Part shown: one piece after another, positions 10,162 through 18,574 of the stretch | Numbering within the stretch: the stretch's first letter is position 1 | Layout: each line of letters begins with the position of its first letter | DNA from: Bacteroides zhangwenhongii | GTDB lineage: Bacteria > Bacteroidota > Bacteroidia > Bacteroidales > Bacteroidaceae | Direction of reading: 5' to 3' | Assembly: GCF_009193325.2 (NCBI RefSeq) | Contig: NZ_CP059856.1 | Coordinates: forward strand, 3,224,001-3,288,000 | DNA length: 64,000 bases | Program-made: the position numbers and the translations under genes | The notes under the pieces: model-generated | The model's database searches: none | Told to the model about the DNA's origin: nothing | What the model saw: only the letters and a program-made list of their open reading frames with translations

Positions 10162-12975
10162 ATGATAAAAAATCCTACATCTATAATCCATATTTCATGT
10201 ATATTACTGTCTCTCTGCAATATACACATACTGTGTGCTCAAAAAACAATTCCATCAGATTCCACTACCATGCAACAAAAGGTTGTCAAATATGGAAAAG
10301 TACAGCTACGCACAAGTATTATGCAAGTAAGTCTTGATGCAGTCAAAGCAAATCTGATATGTAGAAAAGACACCTTGAAAGAAGATTATAGAAATGCAGG
10401 ATTTATCTTTTGGAATAAAGTTCCCGTCGGCATCGCACGAGCCATCGTGTGGGCCGACGGATTTATCGCGGATTCTGATACACTATATGTGCGAGAGGGA
10501 CAAACGACACGAAAAGACTTTTATCTGACCGACCGCATTATACAATTGCGAGCCGTAACTGTAAAAGGTAAAATTTCCACTATGGTATACCGAGACGATA
10601 CTATCCGATTTAATCCACAAGGAATCAACATATTGGAAGACGACGTAGCACGAAATATCCTGGAGCAAATGCCGGGAGTGCAAGTATCAGAACAGGGAGT
10701 TAAAGTCGCTGGAAAAGATGTGGAGAAGACATACGTTGACGGCAAAAAGATTTTTGGAGAAAATCCAATGAATGCGTTGAATCACCTTCCTGCCAATGAT
10801 GTTGTATACATATCCGCTTATGATGAAGATGAGCATAAAGAGCAAACACGTAAAAATAGAAAAGGCAAGAAACGCAGAGTTCTGAATATTGAGACAAAAA
10901 GCAAATTAGTAAACTCGAAGGAAGGGAATCTGATAGCAAGTATCGGAGGAAATATGGAAAAACAACAGCTCGCAGACCATAACGCGCGCTATGGTGTAGG
11001 AGGCACATTTAACTTTTTCTCCGAGAAAATGTTGGTAGCAATCAATGCTATGCACAATAACTTGAACAGAACAACCAATCAACCGCAAATATTTCTAAGT
11101 ACCAGAAATCCATCGCAGACTTACAGTGAAAATAGCTTTGGAGCTATCAACCTGTCTCGCCGTTGGGAAAAAGAAACCGGATTTTACAAAGAAATAAAAG
11201 GAAGCTATCAGTTTGCACGAAGCGCAACAGAAGCCAATACCCAAACAGAACAAGAATACTTTGCTACAGATGCCTTCTGGCAAAAGAGTTATCTAAGCCA
11301 ATATCAAAATACAAATCAGTATAATAAACATACTATGAATACTGGATTTAGCATGAATGATAAGAAATGGGGCAATTTGATTATTGATTATACCTTATCA
11401 ACTAATCATTCAAAACAACATACACTACAGCAAATCACAAATAGCGTAGATGAGATTAAGAGTACCGGTATTTTACAACAAAACGGCTGTGGTAAAGCCC
11501 AAGAGATGCAAGGTGTGGTGAATTGGACAAAATTCGTCGGAGATTGGAACTACTCCATCCATGCGAACTATTCGAATAGCTCGTCCAGCGGAGAAGAAAG
11601 CCGAGAAAACAAGACACAAAATGAGGCTAGTGGAAGTCTGCAAGAGATTACAACAATTCCAGCCAATGGAAGAGGAAATAAATGGGAGGCCAAAACAGGA
11701 TTAAAGCGCATGCTATCAAAAGACAAATATTCATTCATCGAATTAGCATATAATTTTGTATCGGACAATCGTCATATCAATCAGCTCGCATGGAACAAAA
11801 TAACAGGAGAAATAGACCCTACAAATACATATAATTACCGAAATTATCTGATAGAACACACCCCTGGAACGACAGTTATTCTGCCCGATTTAGGAATTTT
11901 CAATATTGAGATTTCAGCAGGGTGGAAACATTCCATTATTAAGGATAGAAAAGAAACGGCACAAACAAAATTTGAAAAATCATTTAACGCATTAAAAGGA
12001 GAAGTACTGATTTCTTTAGGAGGAAGATTGAGTGAAAAAGCAGAGCATACAATCAAATATTCTATGAATAGCCAACTCCCCAATATAACACAGTTACGTT
12101 CAGAAGTCAACAATTCTAATCCTTATTTTATCAGCGGTGGAAATCCAAACCTGAAAGCCAGTACCATACATAAAATTTGGTGGAAAGAACAGCATCGCTT
12201 TAATAACTACGGACATTTGATAAATTCGGAATTAACGTTAGCTTTCATAAAAAACAGCATCTCCAATAGGAACACTTATTTTAGCAAAGCAACTTACTTG
12301 CCTGATTTTAAATACACGGCTATTGCAAATAGTACACTCAGTAGTTACGACAATCTAAATGGAGCATGGAATACAGATTGGGATATTTCCTGGATGTATC
12401 CTATCGTAAAAATCAAATCTAATTTAGATGTTAATATTAATAATAAGTATGAACATCTGCCTTACTACTATGATAACATACGGGATATAACAAAAATAAG
12501 CACAACAAGGATAGGAGCTAGATTCGCTACCAATCTGATTCCTCGATTGCGTGCATCAACTTATTGGAGTATCAGCTATCGGCAAGCCTCCAATAAAGCA
12601 AATGACCAAACAAACCGAATATTAGCAAATCGCTTAATAGTAAATATGACGTGTACTCCCATATTAAAGTATTTCTTTGCGAATATATCATATACCTATC
12701 AGCACCAGAACAGCAAAACCTATCACCAAATTGATAAAGAAAATATCTTAAACATTTATGCTGGAGCAAAAGTATTCAATCGACAAGCAGAAGTAAGCAT
12801 TACTGCATTCGACTTATTGGATTCATATCGTAATCGTATTATTCAACTGAAAAACAACTATACCAACTATATTAATAGAGAGAACTTCGGACGATACTTT
12901 ACCATTAACTTCTCTTGGAAATTCAGAAAGATCAAATCAAACCGAATTGATATCTCAAGAGGAGTTAATTGGTAA
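10162..12975 (+). CDS. Outer-membrane beta-barrel protein, paralogue of the preceding gene
   Basis: The 937-residue protein has a signal peptide (about residues 1-26, ending ILCAQ). It shares the layout of the gene before it: an N-terminal beta domain, IQLRAVTVKGKISTMVYRDD, NILEQMPGVQVSEQGVKVAG, KTYVDGKKIFGENPMNAL, RRVLNIETKSKLV, and a barrel containing SNPYFISGGNPNLKAS. The two genes look like an old tandem duplication. They could form two related pores or one hetero-oligomer. The gene is followed by 22 bp and then the convergent GMP synthase gene. No strong hairpin terminator is visible in that short gap. Confidence 0.8.
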   Translation: MIKNPTSIIHISCILLSLCNIHILCAQKTIPSDSTTMQQKVVKYGKVQLRTSIMQVSLDAVKANLICRKDTLKEDYRNAGFIFWNKVPVGIARAIVWADGFIADSDTLYVREGQTTRKDFYLTDRIIQLRAVTVKGKISTMVYRDDTIRFNPQGINILEDDVARNILEQMPGVQVSEQGVKVAGKDVEKTYVDGKKIFGENPMNALNHLPANDVVYISAYDEDEHKEQTRKNRKGKKRRVLNIETKSKLVNSKEGNLIASIGGNMEKQQLADHNARYGVGGTFNFFSEKMLVAINAMHNNLNRTTNQPQIFLSTRNPSQTYSENSFGAINLSRRWEKETGFYKEIKGSYQFARSATEANTQTEQEYFATDAFWQKSYLSQYQNTNQYNKHTMNTGFSMNDKKWGNLIIDYTLSTNHSKQHTLQQITNSVDEIKSTGILQQNGCGKAQEMQGVVNWTKFVGDWNYSIHANYSNSSSSGEESRENKTQNEASGSLQEITTIPANGRGNKWEAKTGLKRMLSKDKYSFIELAYNFVSDNRHINQLAWNKITGEIDPTNTYNYRNYLIEHTPGTTVILPDLGIFNIEISAGWKHSIIKDRKETAQTKFEKSFNALKGEVLISLGGRLSEKAEHTIKYSMNSQLPNITQLRSEVNNSNPYFISGGNPNLKASTIHKIWWKEQHRFNNYGHLINSELTLAFIKNSISNRNTYFSKATYLPDFKYTAIANSTLSSYDNLNGAWNTDWDISWMYPIVKIKSNLDVNINNKYEHLPYYYDNIRDITKISTTRIGARFATNLIPRLRASTYWSISYRQASNKANDQTNRILANRLIVNMTCTPILKYFFANISYTYQHQNSKTYHQIDKENILNIYAGAKVFNRQAEVSITAFDLLDSYRNRIIQLKNNYTNYINRENFGRYFTINFSWKFRKIKSNRIDISRGVNW

Positions 12976-12997
12976 AATCAGGTATTTTAGTATTACT

Positions 12998-14305
12998 TTA
13001 TTCCCATTCTATGGTTGAATTGGGTTTCGGTGACATATCATAGCAGACACGATTTACATTCTTCACTTCTTTCAGAATTCGGTCTGTAATTTTCATCAGA
13101 ATAGGCCAATCTATCGGTTCGATAGTAGCTGTCATAGCATCTACCGTATTGACTGCACGAATAATTACCGGCCAATCAAAAGAGCGAGCATTATCACGCA
13201 CACCCACGGATTTGAAATCAGGAACTACTGTAAAGTATTGCCATACTTTCTTGTCCAATCCTGCAATTCGGAATTCTTCACGCAGAATAGCGTCAGATTC
13301 ACGCACAGCCTCCAGACGGTCACGTGTAATAGCTCCCAAACAACGCACTCCCAAACCTGGTCCCGGGAAAGGCTGGCGATAAACCATTTCGTACGGTAAG
13401 CCCAACTCCAGTCCACAAGCACGAACTTCATCCTTGAACAATTGACGCAACGGTTCTACCAATTCAAACTTGAGGTCCTCCGGCAAACCACCTACATTAT
13501 GGTGCGACTTCACCATTTTGGCAGTCTTCGTTCCACTTTCCACAATATCCGGATAAATAGTACCCTGCCCCAAGAAATCGATACCGTCCAACTTACGTGC
13601 TTCTTCCTCGAACACACGAATAAATTCACCACCGATGATTTTGCGTTTTTGTTCAGGGTCCGCCACTCCTGCCAATTTATTCAGGAAACGGTCTGTAGCA
13701 TCCACATAAATAAGATTTGCCTTTAACTGATTGCTGAAAACTTCAACCACATCCTCAGATTCCCCTTTACGCATCAAACCATGATTGACATGCACGCACA
13801 CCAAGTTATCACCAATTGCTTTCAGAAGCAAAGCAGCAACCACAGAGCTGTCAACACCACCCGACAAAGCCAACAATACCTTTTTATCACCAACCTGACG
13901 CTTAATCAGCTCTATCTGGTCGTTCACAAAATTTGTCATGTTCCAGTTAGCTTCCGCTTTGCAGGTATCAAATACGAAAGACTTTACAGCCTCCTTAATA
14001 GCCTCGATATCATCTGTAAATTCCGGCAATTTCACAGTGCAAATCGCTTTATCATGACCGGCAGCCATAACAGGAAGTCCCATTGTATAAATAGCCGGAT
14101 TTACGTCAATGGCAACGCCATCAATCACATTATTCGGTCCGCCATTGATAATAATACCCTTTACGTTGGGCAATGCTTTCAGTTCTTCTACGGTGATGTC
14201 GTGAGGATAAATCTCACTATAAACTCCTAATGCACGGATGGCGCGAGCCAATACCGTATTCTCATGACTACCCAAGTCAAGGATAACAATCATGTCCTGT
14301 TTCAT
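12998..14305 (-). CDS. guaA: GMP synthase with degenerate, Cys-less glutaminase domain
   Basis: The C-terminal two thirds is a normal GMP synthase: ATP-pyrophosphatase P-loop LLALSGGVDSSVVAALLL, the FPGPGLGVRCLG segment, and a C-terminal dimerisation domain ending MSPKPNSTIEWE (usual form SSKPPGTIEWE). The N-terminal amidotransferase domain is only about 115 residues, where about 190 is normal. It keeps the fold cues (VILDLGSHENTVLARAIRAL, IIINGGPNNV), but the nucleophile elbow, normally GICYGMQ, reads MAAGHDK with no Cys, and the second half with the His-Glu pair is missing. This protein therefore cannot hydrolyse glutamine itself. It would need free ammonia or a partner glutaminase. Total length is 435 residues against about 510-525 for the usual enzyme. 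Confidence 0.8.
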   Translation of the reverse strand: MKQDMIVILDLGSHENTVLARAIRALGVYSEIYPHDITVEELKALPNVKGIIINGGPNNVIDGVAIDVNPAIYTMGLPVMAAGHDKAICTVKLPEFTDDIEAIKEAVKSFVFDTCKAEANWNMTNFVNDQIELIKRQVGDKKVLLALSGGVDSSVVAALLLKAIGDNLVCVHVNHGLMRKGESEDVVEVFSNQLKANLIYVDATDRFLNKLAGVADPEQKRKIIGGEFIRVFEEEARKLDGIDFLGQGTIYPDIVESGTKTAKMVKSHHNVGGLPEDLKFELVEPLRQLFKDEVRACGLELGLPYEMVYRQPFPGPGLGVRCLGAITRDRLEAVRESDAILREEFRIAGLDKKVWQYFTVVPDFKSVGVRDNARSFDWPVIIRAVNTVDAMTATIEPIDWPILMKITDRILKEVKNVNRVCYDMSPKPNSTIEWE

Positions 14306-14368
14306 CTGATTCTGGTTCTTTTAAGTTTTTATATAGCCAATAGTTTGACCTTAGTTTCAATTCACCTG

Positions 14369-14399
14369 CAAATATAAATATTTTAAAAGACGCTACAAT
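14369..14399 (-). promoter_or_regulatory. Bacteroides sigma-ABfr-type promoter for the GMP synthase gene
   Basis: On the minus strand a -33 ATTG (14396-14399) is followed after 19 bp by TATATTTG (14369-14376), an exact TAnnTTTG -7 box. It lies about 65 bp upstream of the start codon at 14305. Both boxes match the published Bacteroides housekeeping consensus. Confidence 0.65.
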
Positions 14400-14428
14400 A
14401 TATTGATTCGCCAAAAAGACATTTATTT

Positions 14429-15877
14429 TTATGCTTTCAACCTTATCACAAACCGACTGCCTTTTCCCAATTCACTCTCTACGGTCAGCGTACCGCCGTG
14501 CGCTTCCACAAAATCACGGGAAATAGACAATCCGAGTCCGCTACCCTGCACTTTCGTTCCGGGAACACGGAAGTAGCGGTCGAAAATACTTTTATGATAA
14601 CGCGGGTCGATACCTTTACCAAAATCCTGAACATATAGTTCGATAATATTATCCTCTTGCCTGGCTCCGATCACAACATGACCGTTTTCTTTCGAATAAC
14701 GGATTGCATTGCTCAATAAATTAGTCAGCACCCAAGCGATTTTCTCGCTATCTACAAATAGTTTGCCGATTTTCTCTTCCGGATATTCCACTTCTATCTG
14801 AATGTTGAACTTATCCGCCTGCACCTGATTTGCCTTAATTGCATATTCTATCAATTCAATCGGTTTGGTGATCTTCGGCATAAACTGTAGTTTTCCCGCT
14901 TCCACCTGGGTCATGTTAAGTAATTCTCCGGTGATACTCAACAAACGCTCGCTGTTCTCCTTGATACTCTTAGACAACTGCTCCTGTTCATCATTCAATG
15001 CACCGACACGCTTATCTTCCAACAACTGGAGGCTCATCATAATAGCAGCAATCGGAGTCTTCAGTTCATGAGATATCGTCGAGATAAATGTAGTCTTGGC
15101 AGAATCCAATTCCTTAAATTCCGTGATATTCTTCAATAAAATAACATCACCCAGTTTGCGGGGTTCCCCTTTTTCAGCCTCCGTATTAATGATAGGGACA
15201 TAAGAGGCCTTAAAGTAACTCTCTTTGTCGTCGGCATATATCTTCAATGGTTCCTTCTGCTCGCTTGGCGTCACCAGTTCACGGATCAACCGCCGCAACA
15301 GGTCATTCTTCAAAGCCAGTTCCTCCGCCGATTGACGAATCACATTCTCCCGTTTCAGATTCAAGACATTGAGTGCTTCCTCATTGATAAACAGAATTTC
15401 ACGCTCCATATTCAAGCCGATCACCGGATCATCTATACTGTTTACAATTGCTTCAATAAATTTCTTTGCAGAAAGAATATCCGACAAAGTACTTGCACGA
15501 TATTCCGTCAACCGTTCCGCCATCCGGTTAAAACTATCCGCCACATCCCGAAATTCTTCATTATTATTCATCTGCAGACGCTTCTCATAATTATGATTGG
15601 CTATTTCAAGAATTCCCTCTTTCAGCTCTTTAATAGGCTTGCTGATAGTACGGGGCAACCAATAAAGCAATATCAGTCCGGTCAAGATACAGATTCCTCC
15701 CGTTACGGAAATCCATAACAAAGCACGTTCCAATCCGGGCATAGCAGCAGGACTATCAGGTTCTGTCGCTGTCAGAATTTGAAGATTCACAACTGAAAGT
15801 GTTACCAGCAAAATAATCATTCCGGCCAGCATTCCGATACCGAGAATCAGTTTCGTTTTAATATTCATAACGTTCAT
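14429..15877 (-). CDS. Sensor histidine kinase (kinase half of a split KdpD system)
   Basis: Two membrane segments (about residues 10-35 and 55-75) flank a short loop. A HAMP domain (ISKPIKELKEGILEIANHNY), a PAS domain (FIEAIVNSIDDPVIGLNMER), a HisKA H-box (STISHELKTPIAA, His about 270) and an HATPase domain follow, with the N-box NLLSNAIRYSKENG, FGKGID, and GSGLGLSISRDFVEAHGG. It lies 10 bp after the KdpD input-domain gene, so the usual single KdpD chain appears split in two. I chose the ATG at 15877; a longer reading from 15895 would need TTG and overlap the previous gene. It should autophosphorylate in response to the K+ or turgor state. No response regulator follows. Confidence 0.85.
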   Translation of the reverse strand: MNVMNIKTKLILGIGMLAGMIILLVTLSVVNLQILTATEPDSPAAMPGLERALLWISVTGGICILTGLILLYWLPRTISKPIKELKEGILEIANHNYEKRLQMNNNEEFRDVADSFNRMAERLTEYRASTLSDILSAKKFIEAIVNSIDDPVIGLNMEREILFINEEALNVLNLKRENVIRQSAEELALKNDLLRRLIRELVTPSEQKEPLKIYADDKESYFKASYVPIINTEAEKGEPRKLGDVILLKNITEFKELDSAKTTFISTISHELKTPIAAIMMSLQLLEDKRVGALNDEQEQLSKSIKENSERLLSITGELLNMTQVEAGKLQFMPKITKPIELIEYAIKANQVQADKFNIQIEVEYPEEKIGKLFVDSEKIAWVLTNLLSNAIRYSKENGHVVIGARQEDNIIELYVQDFGKGIDPRYHKSIFDRYFRVPGTKVQGSGLGLSISRDFVEAHGGTLTVESELGKGSRFVIRLKA

Positions 15878-15887
15878 ACGATTAATA

Positions 15888-17018
15888 TTATGCAAGTATA
15901 ATCAAATCTACATTAGCTTGTGACAAATTATTTAAAAACTTTCTATATCCCAGTATAGAACAAATAGCGTATGGCAACCTTAAATTAGGAGTTCCCATGC
16001 AAACAGTCGATATCTGTTTCTCTTTACAAACCTTGACGATGCTACCCAAAATATCCTTCGACTGCACCTGCACCACCTCTCCCCCAAGTTCCGCCACGAG
16101 CTTAAAATGGTTCAACAGATACCGTTGACTAGCTAGATCAATTCTATCCATACTCTCTTTCGGAGTCTGAACATACAGGGCTATAAAAGTGGTATTATAC
16201 CGGGTTGCCAACTTTGCCGCCTTTCTGATAATCCGCCGGGGTGTTTTCTCATGACTACTGATACAAGCCATAAACTTTTCATGCCGGAGTCCGACGGCTA
16301 CTCCCATCACCACCTCATTCTCCACCTTTTTTTCTACCCGCAACGCTACTTCCTTCAAAGCCAACTCACGTAACTGAAGAATATTCTCTGTCCGAAAGAA
16401 ATTATCCAATGCCGTCTGAATCTTTTCCGGACGATATATCTTACCCGCTCTCAAACGTGCAATCAGCTCCTCTGCCGTCAAGTCAATATTCACCACCTCA
16501 TCCGCTTCCTGAAGAACACTGTCGGGCACCCGTTCTTTCACTTCAATACCCGTAATCTCCTGCACTTCTTCATTCACGCTTTCAATGTGCTGGATATTGA
16601 TTGCCGAAATCACATTGATTCCCTCATCCAGCAAAGTTATCACATCCTGCCAACGTTTCTCGTTCAAACTACCTTCTACATTGGTATGAGCCAGTTCATC
16701 CACAATTACAATTTCCGGATGGACACGGATAATCGTATCCAGATCCATTTCCTCCAATTCTTTCCCCTTATAGAAGATTTTACGACGCGGAATGACAGGG
16801 AGCCCTTGCAACAATGCTTCCGTCCCGGCGCGTCCATGAGTTTCGATATAGCCGATTTGCACGTTCACACCATTCTCCAGCAGTTCATGTGCCTCCTGAA
16901 GCATACGATATGACTTTCCCACACCGGCTATCATACCGATATAGACCTTGAATTTGCCCCGGTGGGACTTCTTTATCAGATCCAAAAAATACTGTACACT
17001 ATGTTCTCTATCATCCAT
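15888..17018 (-). CDS. kdpD: KdpD N-terminal sensor protein (KdpD domain plus USP domain)
   Basis: The 376-residue protein is the cytoplasmic input half of KdpD. It has the Walker A motif GMIAGVGKSYRML (G32-S36), YIETHGRAGTEALL, the Walker B-like VDELAHTN (D107-E108) and INIQHIESVNEEVQEITG, all typical of the KdpD domain. A universal-stress-protein-like alpha/beta domain occupies roughly residues 245-376 (RHEKFMACISSHEKTPRRII, VCMGTPN). It lacks the four membrane helices and kinase domain of Escherichia coli KdpD; the kinase is the next gene. It comes last-but-one in the kdp transcript, after the porin gene. In known KdpD this region senses ATP or ionic state and sets the kinase/phosphatase balance. 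Confidence 0.9.
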   Translation of the reverse strand: MDDREHSVQYFLDLIKKSHRGKFKVYIGMIAGVGKSYRMLQEAHELLENGVNVQIGYIETHGRAGTEALLQGLPVIPRRKIFYKGKELEEMDLDTIIRVHPEIVIVDELAHTNVEGSLNEKRWQDVITLLDEGINVISAINIQHIESVNEEVQEITGIEVKERVPDSVLQEADEVVNIDLTAEELIARLRAGKIYRPEKIQTALDNFFRTENILQLRELALKEVALRVEKKVENEVVMGVAVGLRHEKFMACISSHEKTPRRIIRKAAKLATRYNTTFIALYVQTPKESMDRIDLASQRYLLNHFKLVAELGGEVVQVQSKDILGSIVKVCKEKQISTVCMGTPNLRLPYAICSILGYRKFLNNLSQANVDLIILA

Positions 17019-17046
17019 TACGTCAATCTGTTATTTTAAACATCCT

Positions 17047-17079
17047 AACCCGTAGTAATCATCACGATCACCACGGGTT
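17047..17079 (-). promoter_or_regulatory. Hairpin between the porin-like gene and kdpD
   Basis: AACCCGTAGTAATC and GATCACCACGGGTT pair (12 of 14 positions) around a short loop. On the minus-strand transcript it sits just after the porin stop codon. No T-tract follows directly, so it fits an attenuator or an mRNA-processing or stability element better than a full terminator. Confidence 0.45.
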
Positions 17080-17102
17080 TCACAAAAATTCATGAGTTTA
17101 TT

Positions 17103-17867
17103 TTATGGCCTTAAAGTTACGCCAAATACTAAATGGGCGTCCTCCAAACGTGGATTCCATATAGCCTGTACAAATATAGGCAATGAAAACTTATCATTAA
17201 AATTTATTGCTTTCGTTGCTTTCAAAGCTAGGTTCGTCACTGCAAACCCATTCACATTATACTGCGGAGTCTTATAAGGAACCACTCCACAAGTAGCATT
17301 CAGATCAACTCCTTTCACACTGAACGGATAATTCAGTTCTACGTAAGAAGAGTATGCCTGCTTTTCTTCCCCCTCATCAGTCGTTTTTCTGTCAGCACCG
17401 GCAAACATGGTATACCATGCGATAGATAAGGGGAACTTTTCAATAGGAAGCGTATAAGCTAACCCTGCTTCAAAATGATGTCCGGTGTCTCCACTTTTAA
17501 AATGAAAATAATTATTGGTAAGTTCTCCATTGGCCACATCAGCTTGTCCGTCCCACCAAAGAGTGGCTACAGAAAGCGTCGGTCCTGCTTCACCGAACTT
17601 ATAAGCTGCGGTCAGGTCAATTTCTTTATTACTCTCACTCAAACTGGTTGAGCCCCATGCAGTAAGCGAGAAATTACCTACGCTAAATCCCAAAGTCGGC
17701 TGAAAGGAAGCAGCTCCCCCCTGATAAATACCACGCCATACATACGAACTTACCAAATCACCTTGTATAGTAAACTCTTGTGCTTGTGCATTAACTGTTC
17801 CCAACATACAAACGGCTGCTACAGCCATTGTTCCTAAAAAACTCTTTTTACTAAAAAAACTTTTCAT
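17103..17867 (-). CDS. TorF-family putative porin within the kdp operon
   Basis: The 254-residue protein has a signal peptide (residues 1-29, ending NAQAQ). The mature start EFTIQGDLVSSYVWRGIYQG resembles the TorF/Gcw-chp family of small beta-barrel proteins found in many Gram-negative genomes. Alternating aromatic strands run to the end, and the last strand (HLVFGVTLRP) is barrel-like. It lies between kdpC (119 bp away) and kdpD (84 bp away) on the same strand, so it likely shares the kdp promoter. By inference it lets K+ or small solutes cross the outer membrane when Kdp is active. No transport role has been shown by sequence alone. Confidence 0.7.
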   Translation of the reverse strand: MKSFFSKKSFLGTMAVAAVCMLGTVNAQAQEFTIQGDLVSSYVWRGIYQGGAASFQPTLGFSVGNFSLTAWGSTSLSESNKEIDLTAAYKFGEAGPTLSVATLWWDGQADVANGELTNNYFHFKSGDTGHHFEAGLAYTLPIEKFPLSIAWYTMFAGADRKTTDEGEEKQAYSSYVELNYPFSVKGVDLNATCGVVPYKTPQYNVNGFAVTNLALKATKAINFNDKFSLPIFVQAIWNPRLEDAHLVFGVTLRP

Positions 17868-17907
17868 ACTTCTTATCTTATTCTATTTTATGTTTCCGTA
17901 AAAAAGC

Positions 17908-17975
17908 AGCGCCCTATCCAACCCTGTTAATTTGAACCGCGGCATAACCCAAACGGTCCGGACAGGAACGCTGCT
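17908..17975 (-). promoter_or_regulatory. Imperfect long inverted repeat between kdpC and the porin gene
   Basis: GCAGCGCCCTATCCAACC at the left and GGTCCGGACAGGAACGCTGC at the right can pair with a few bulges. The 118-bp gap between the two genes is otherwise empty. It may lower read-through or separate the kdpFABC message from the porin-kdpD message. Confidence 0.4.
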
Positions 17976-17985
17976 CAATCTTCAT

Positions 17986-18558
17986 CTACTTATTGCTTTC
18001 CTCTAATGCGATATTCAATTTCAATACATTCACCTTTTCTGTTCCCAACAACCCCAAAAGAGGTTTTTCTATGCTTTTATCAACAATCGCTCTCACCTGT
18101 TCCTCTCTCAAGCCACGTGCTTGTGCTACTCTCTTCACTTGTACATACGCACATTGAGGAGTGATATTAGGATCCAGTCCCGAAGCACTGGCTGTAACCA
18201 TTTCAACAGGCACATCCGCCCGATTCAAATAAGGATGATGTACAAGGAAAGTATCGATACGCGCTTTTACTTCATCCAGATACTCCTGATTCGTAGGGCC
18301 CTTGTTACTACCAGAGGAACTCGTAGCATCATACCCGTCACCGGCAGAAGAAGGACGTCCCCAGAAATAAATATCCTCTGTAAACATCTGGCCGACATTG
18401 GCTGCTCCCACTACTTTCCCGTTCAATGTAGCTACTTCGGCATTTCCTTTATTAGGACCCGCTACCTGTGCGAACACCCACAGGATAAGGATATAGAACA
18501 CGGAGAAAAAGACACAAAAAGCAAGTGTTATTTTTAATGACTTCAATAAAGTTTTCAT
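17986..18558 (-). CDS. kdpC: Potassium-transporting ATPase subunit C
   Basis: The 190-residue length is typical for KdpC. One N-terminal membrane helix (about residues 10-32, LAFCVFFSVFYILILWVFAQ) precedes a periplasmic domain with NGKVVGAANVGQMFTEDIYFWGRPSSAG, SNKGPTNQEYLDEVKAR, SASGLDPNITPQCAYVQVKRVAQARGL and LLGLLGTEKVNVLKLNIAL, all KdpC hallmarks. It stabilises the KdpFABC complex in the inner membrane and may help K+ or ATP binding. It lies 16 bp after kdpB. Confidence 0.97.
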   Translation of the reverse strand: MKTLLKSLKITLAFCVFFSVFYILILWVFAQVAGPNKGNAEVATLNGKVVGAANVGQMFTEDIYFWGRPSSAGDGYDATSSSGSNKGPTNQEYLDEVKARIDTFLVHHPYLNRADVPVEMVTASASGLDPNITPQCAYVQVKRVAQARGLREEQVRAIVDKSIEKPLLGLLGTEKVNVLKLNIALEESNK

Positions 18559-18574
18559 TGCTATTGTTTTTTAA

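Noticed and set aside
13442..14230. Plus-strand frames of 94 and 149 codons over the GMP synthase gene
   Set aside because: Shadows of a clearly conserved minus-strand gene.
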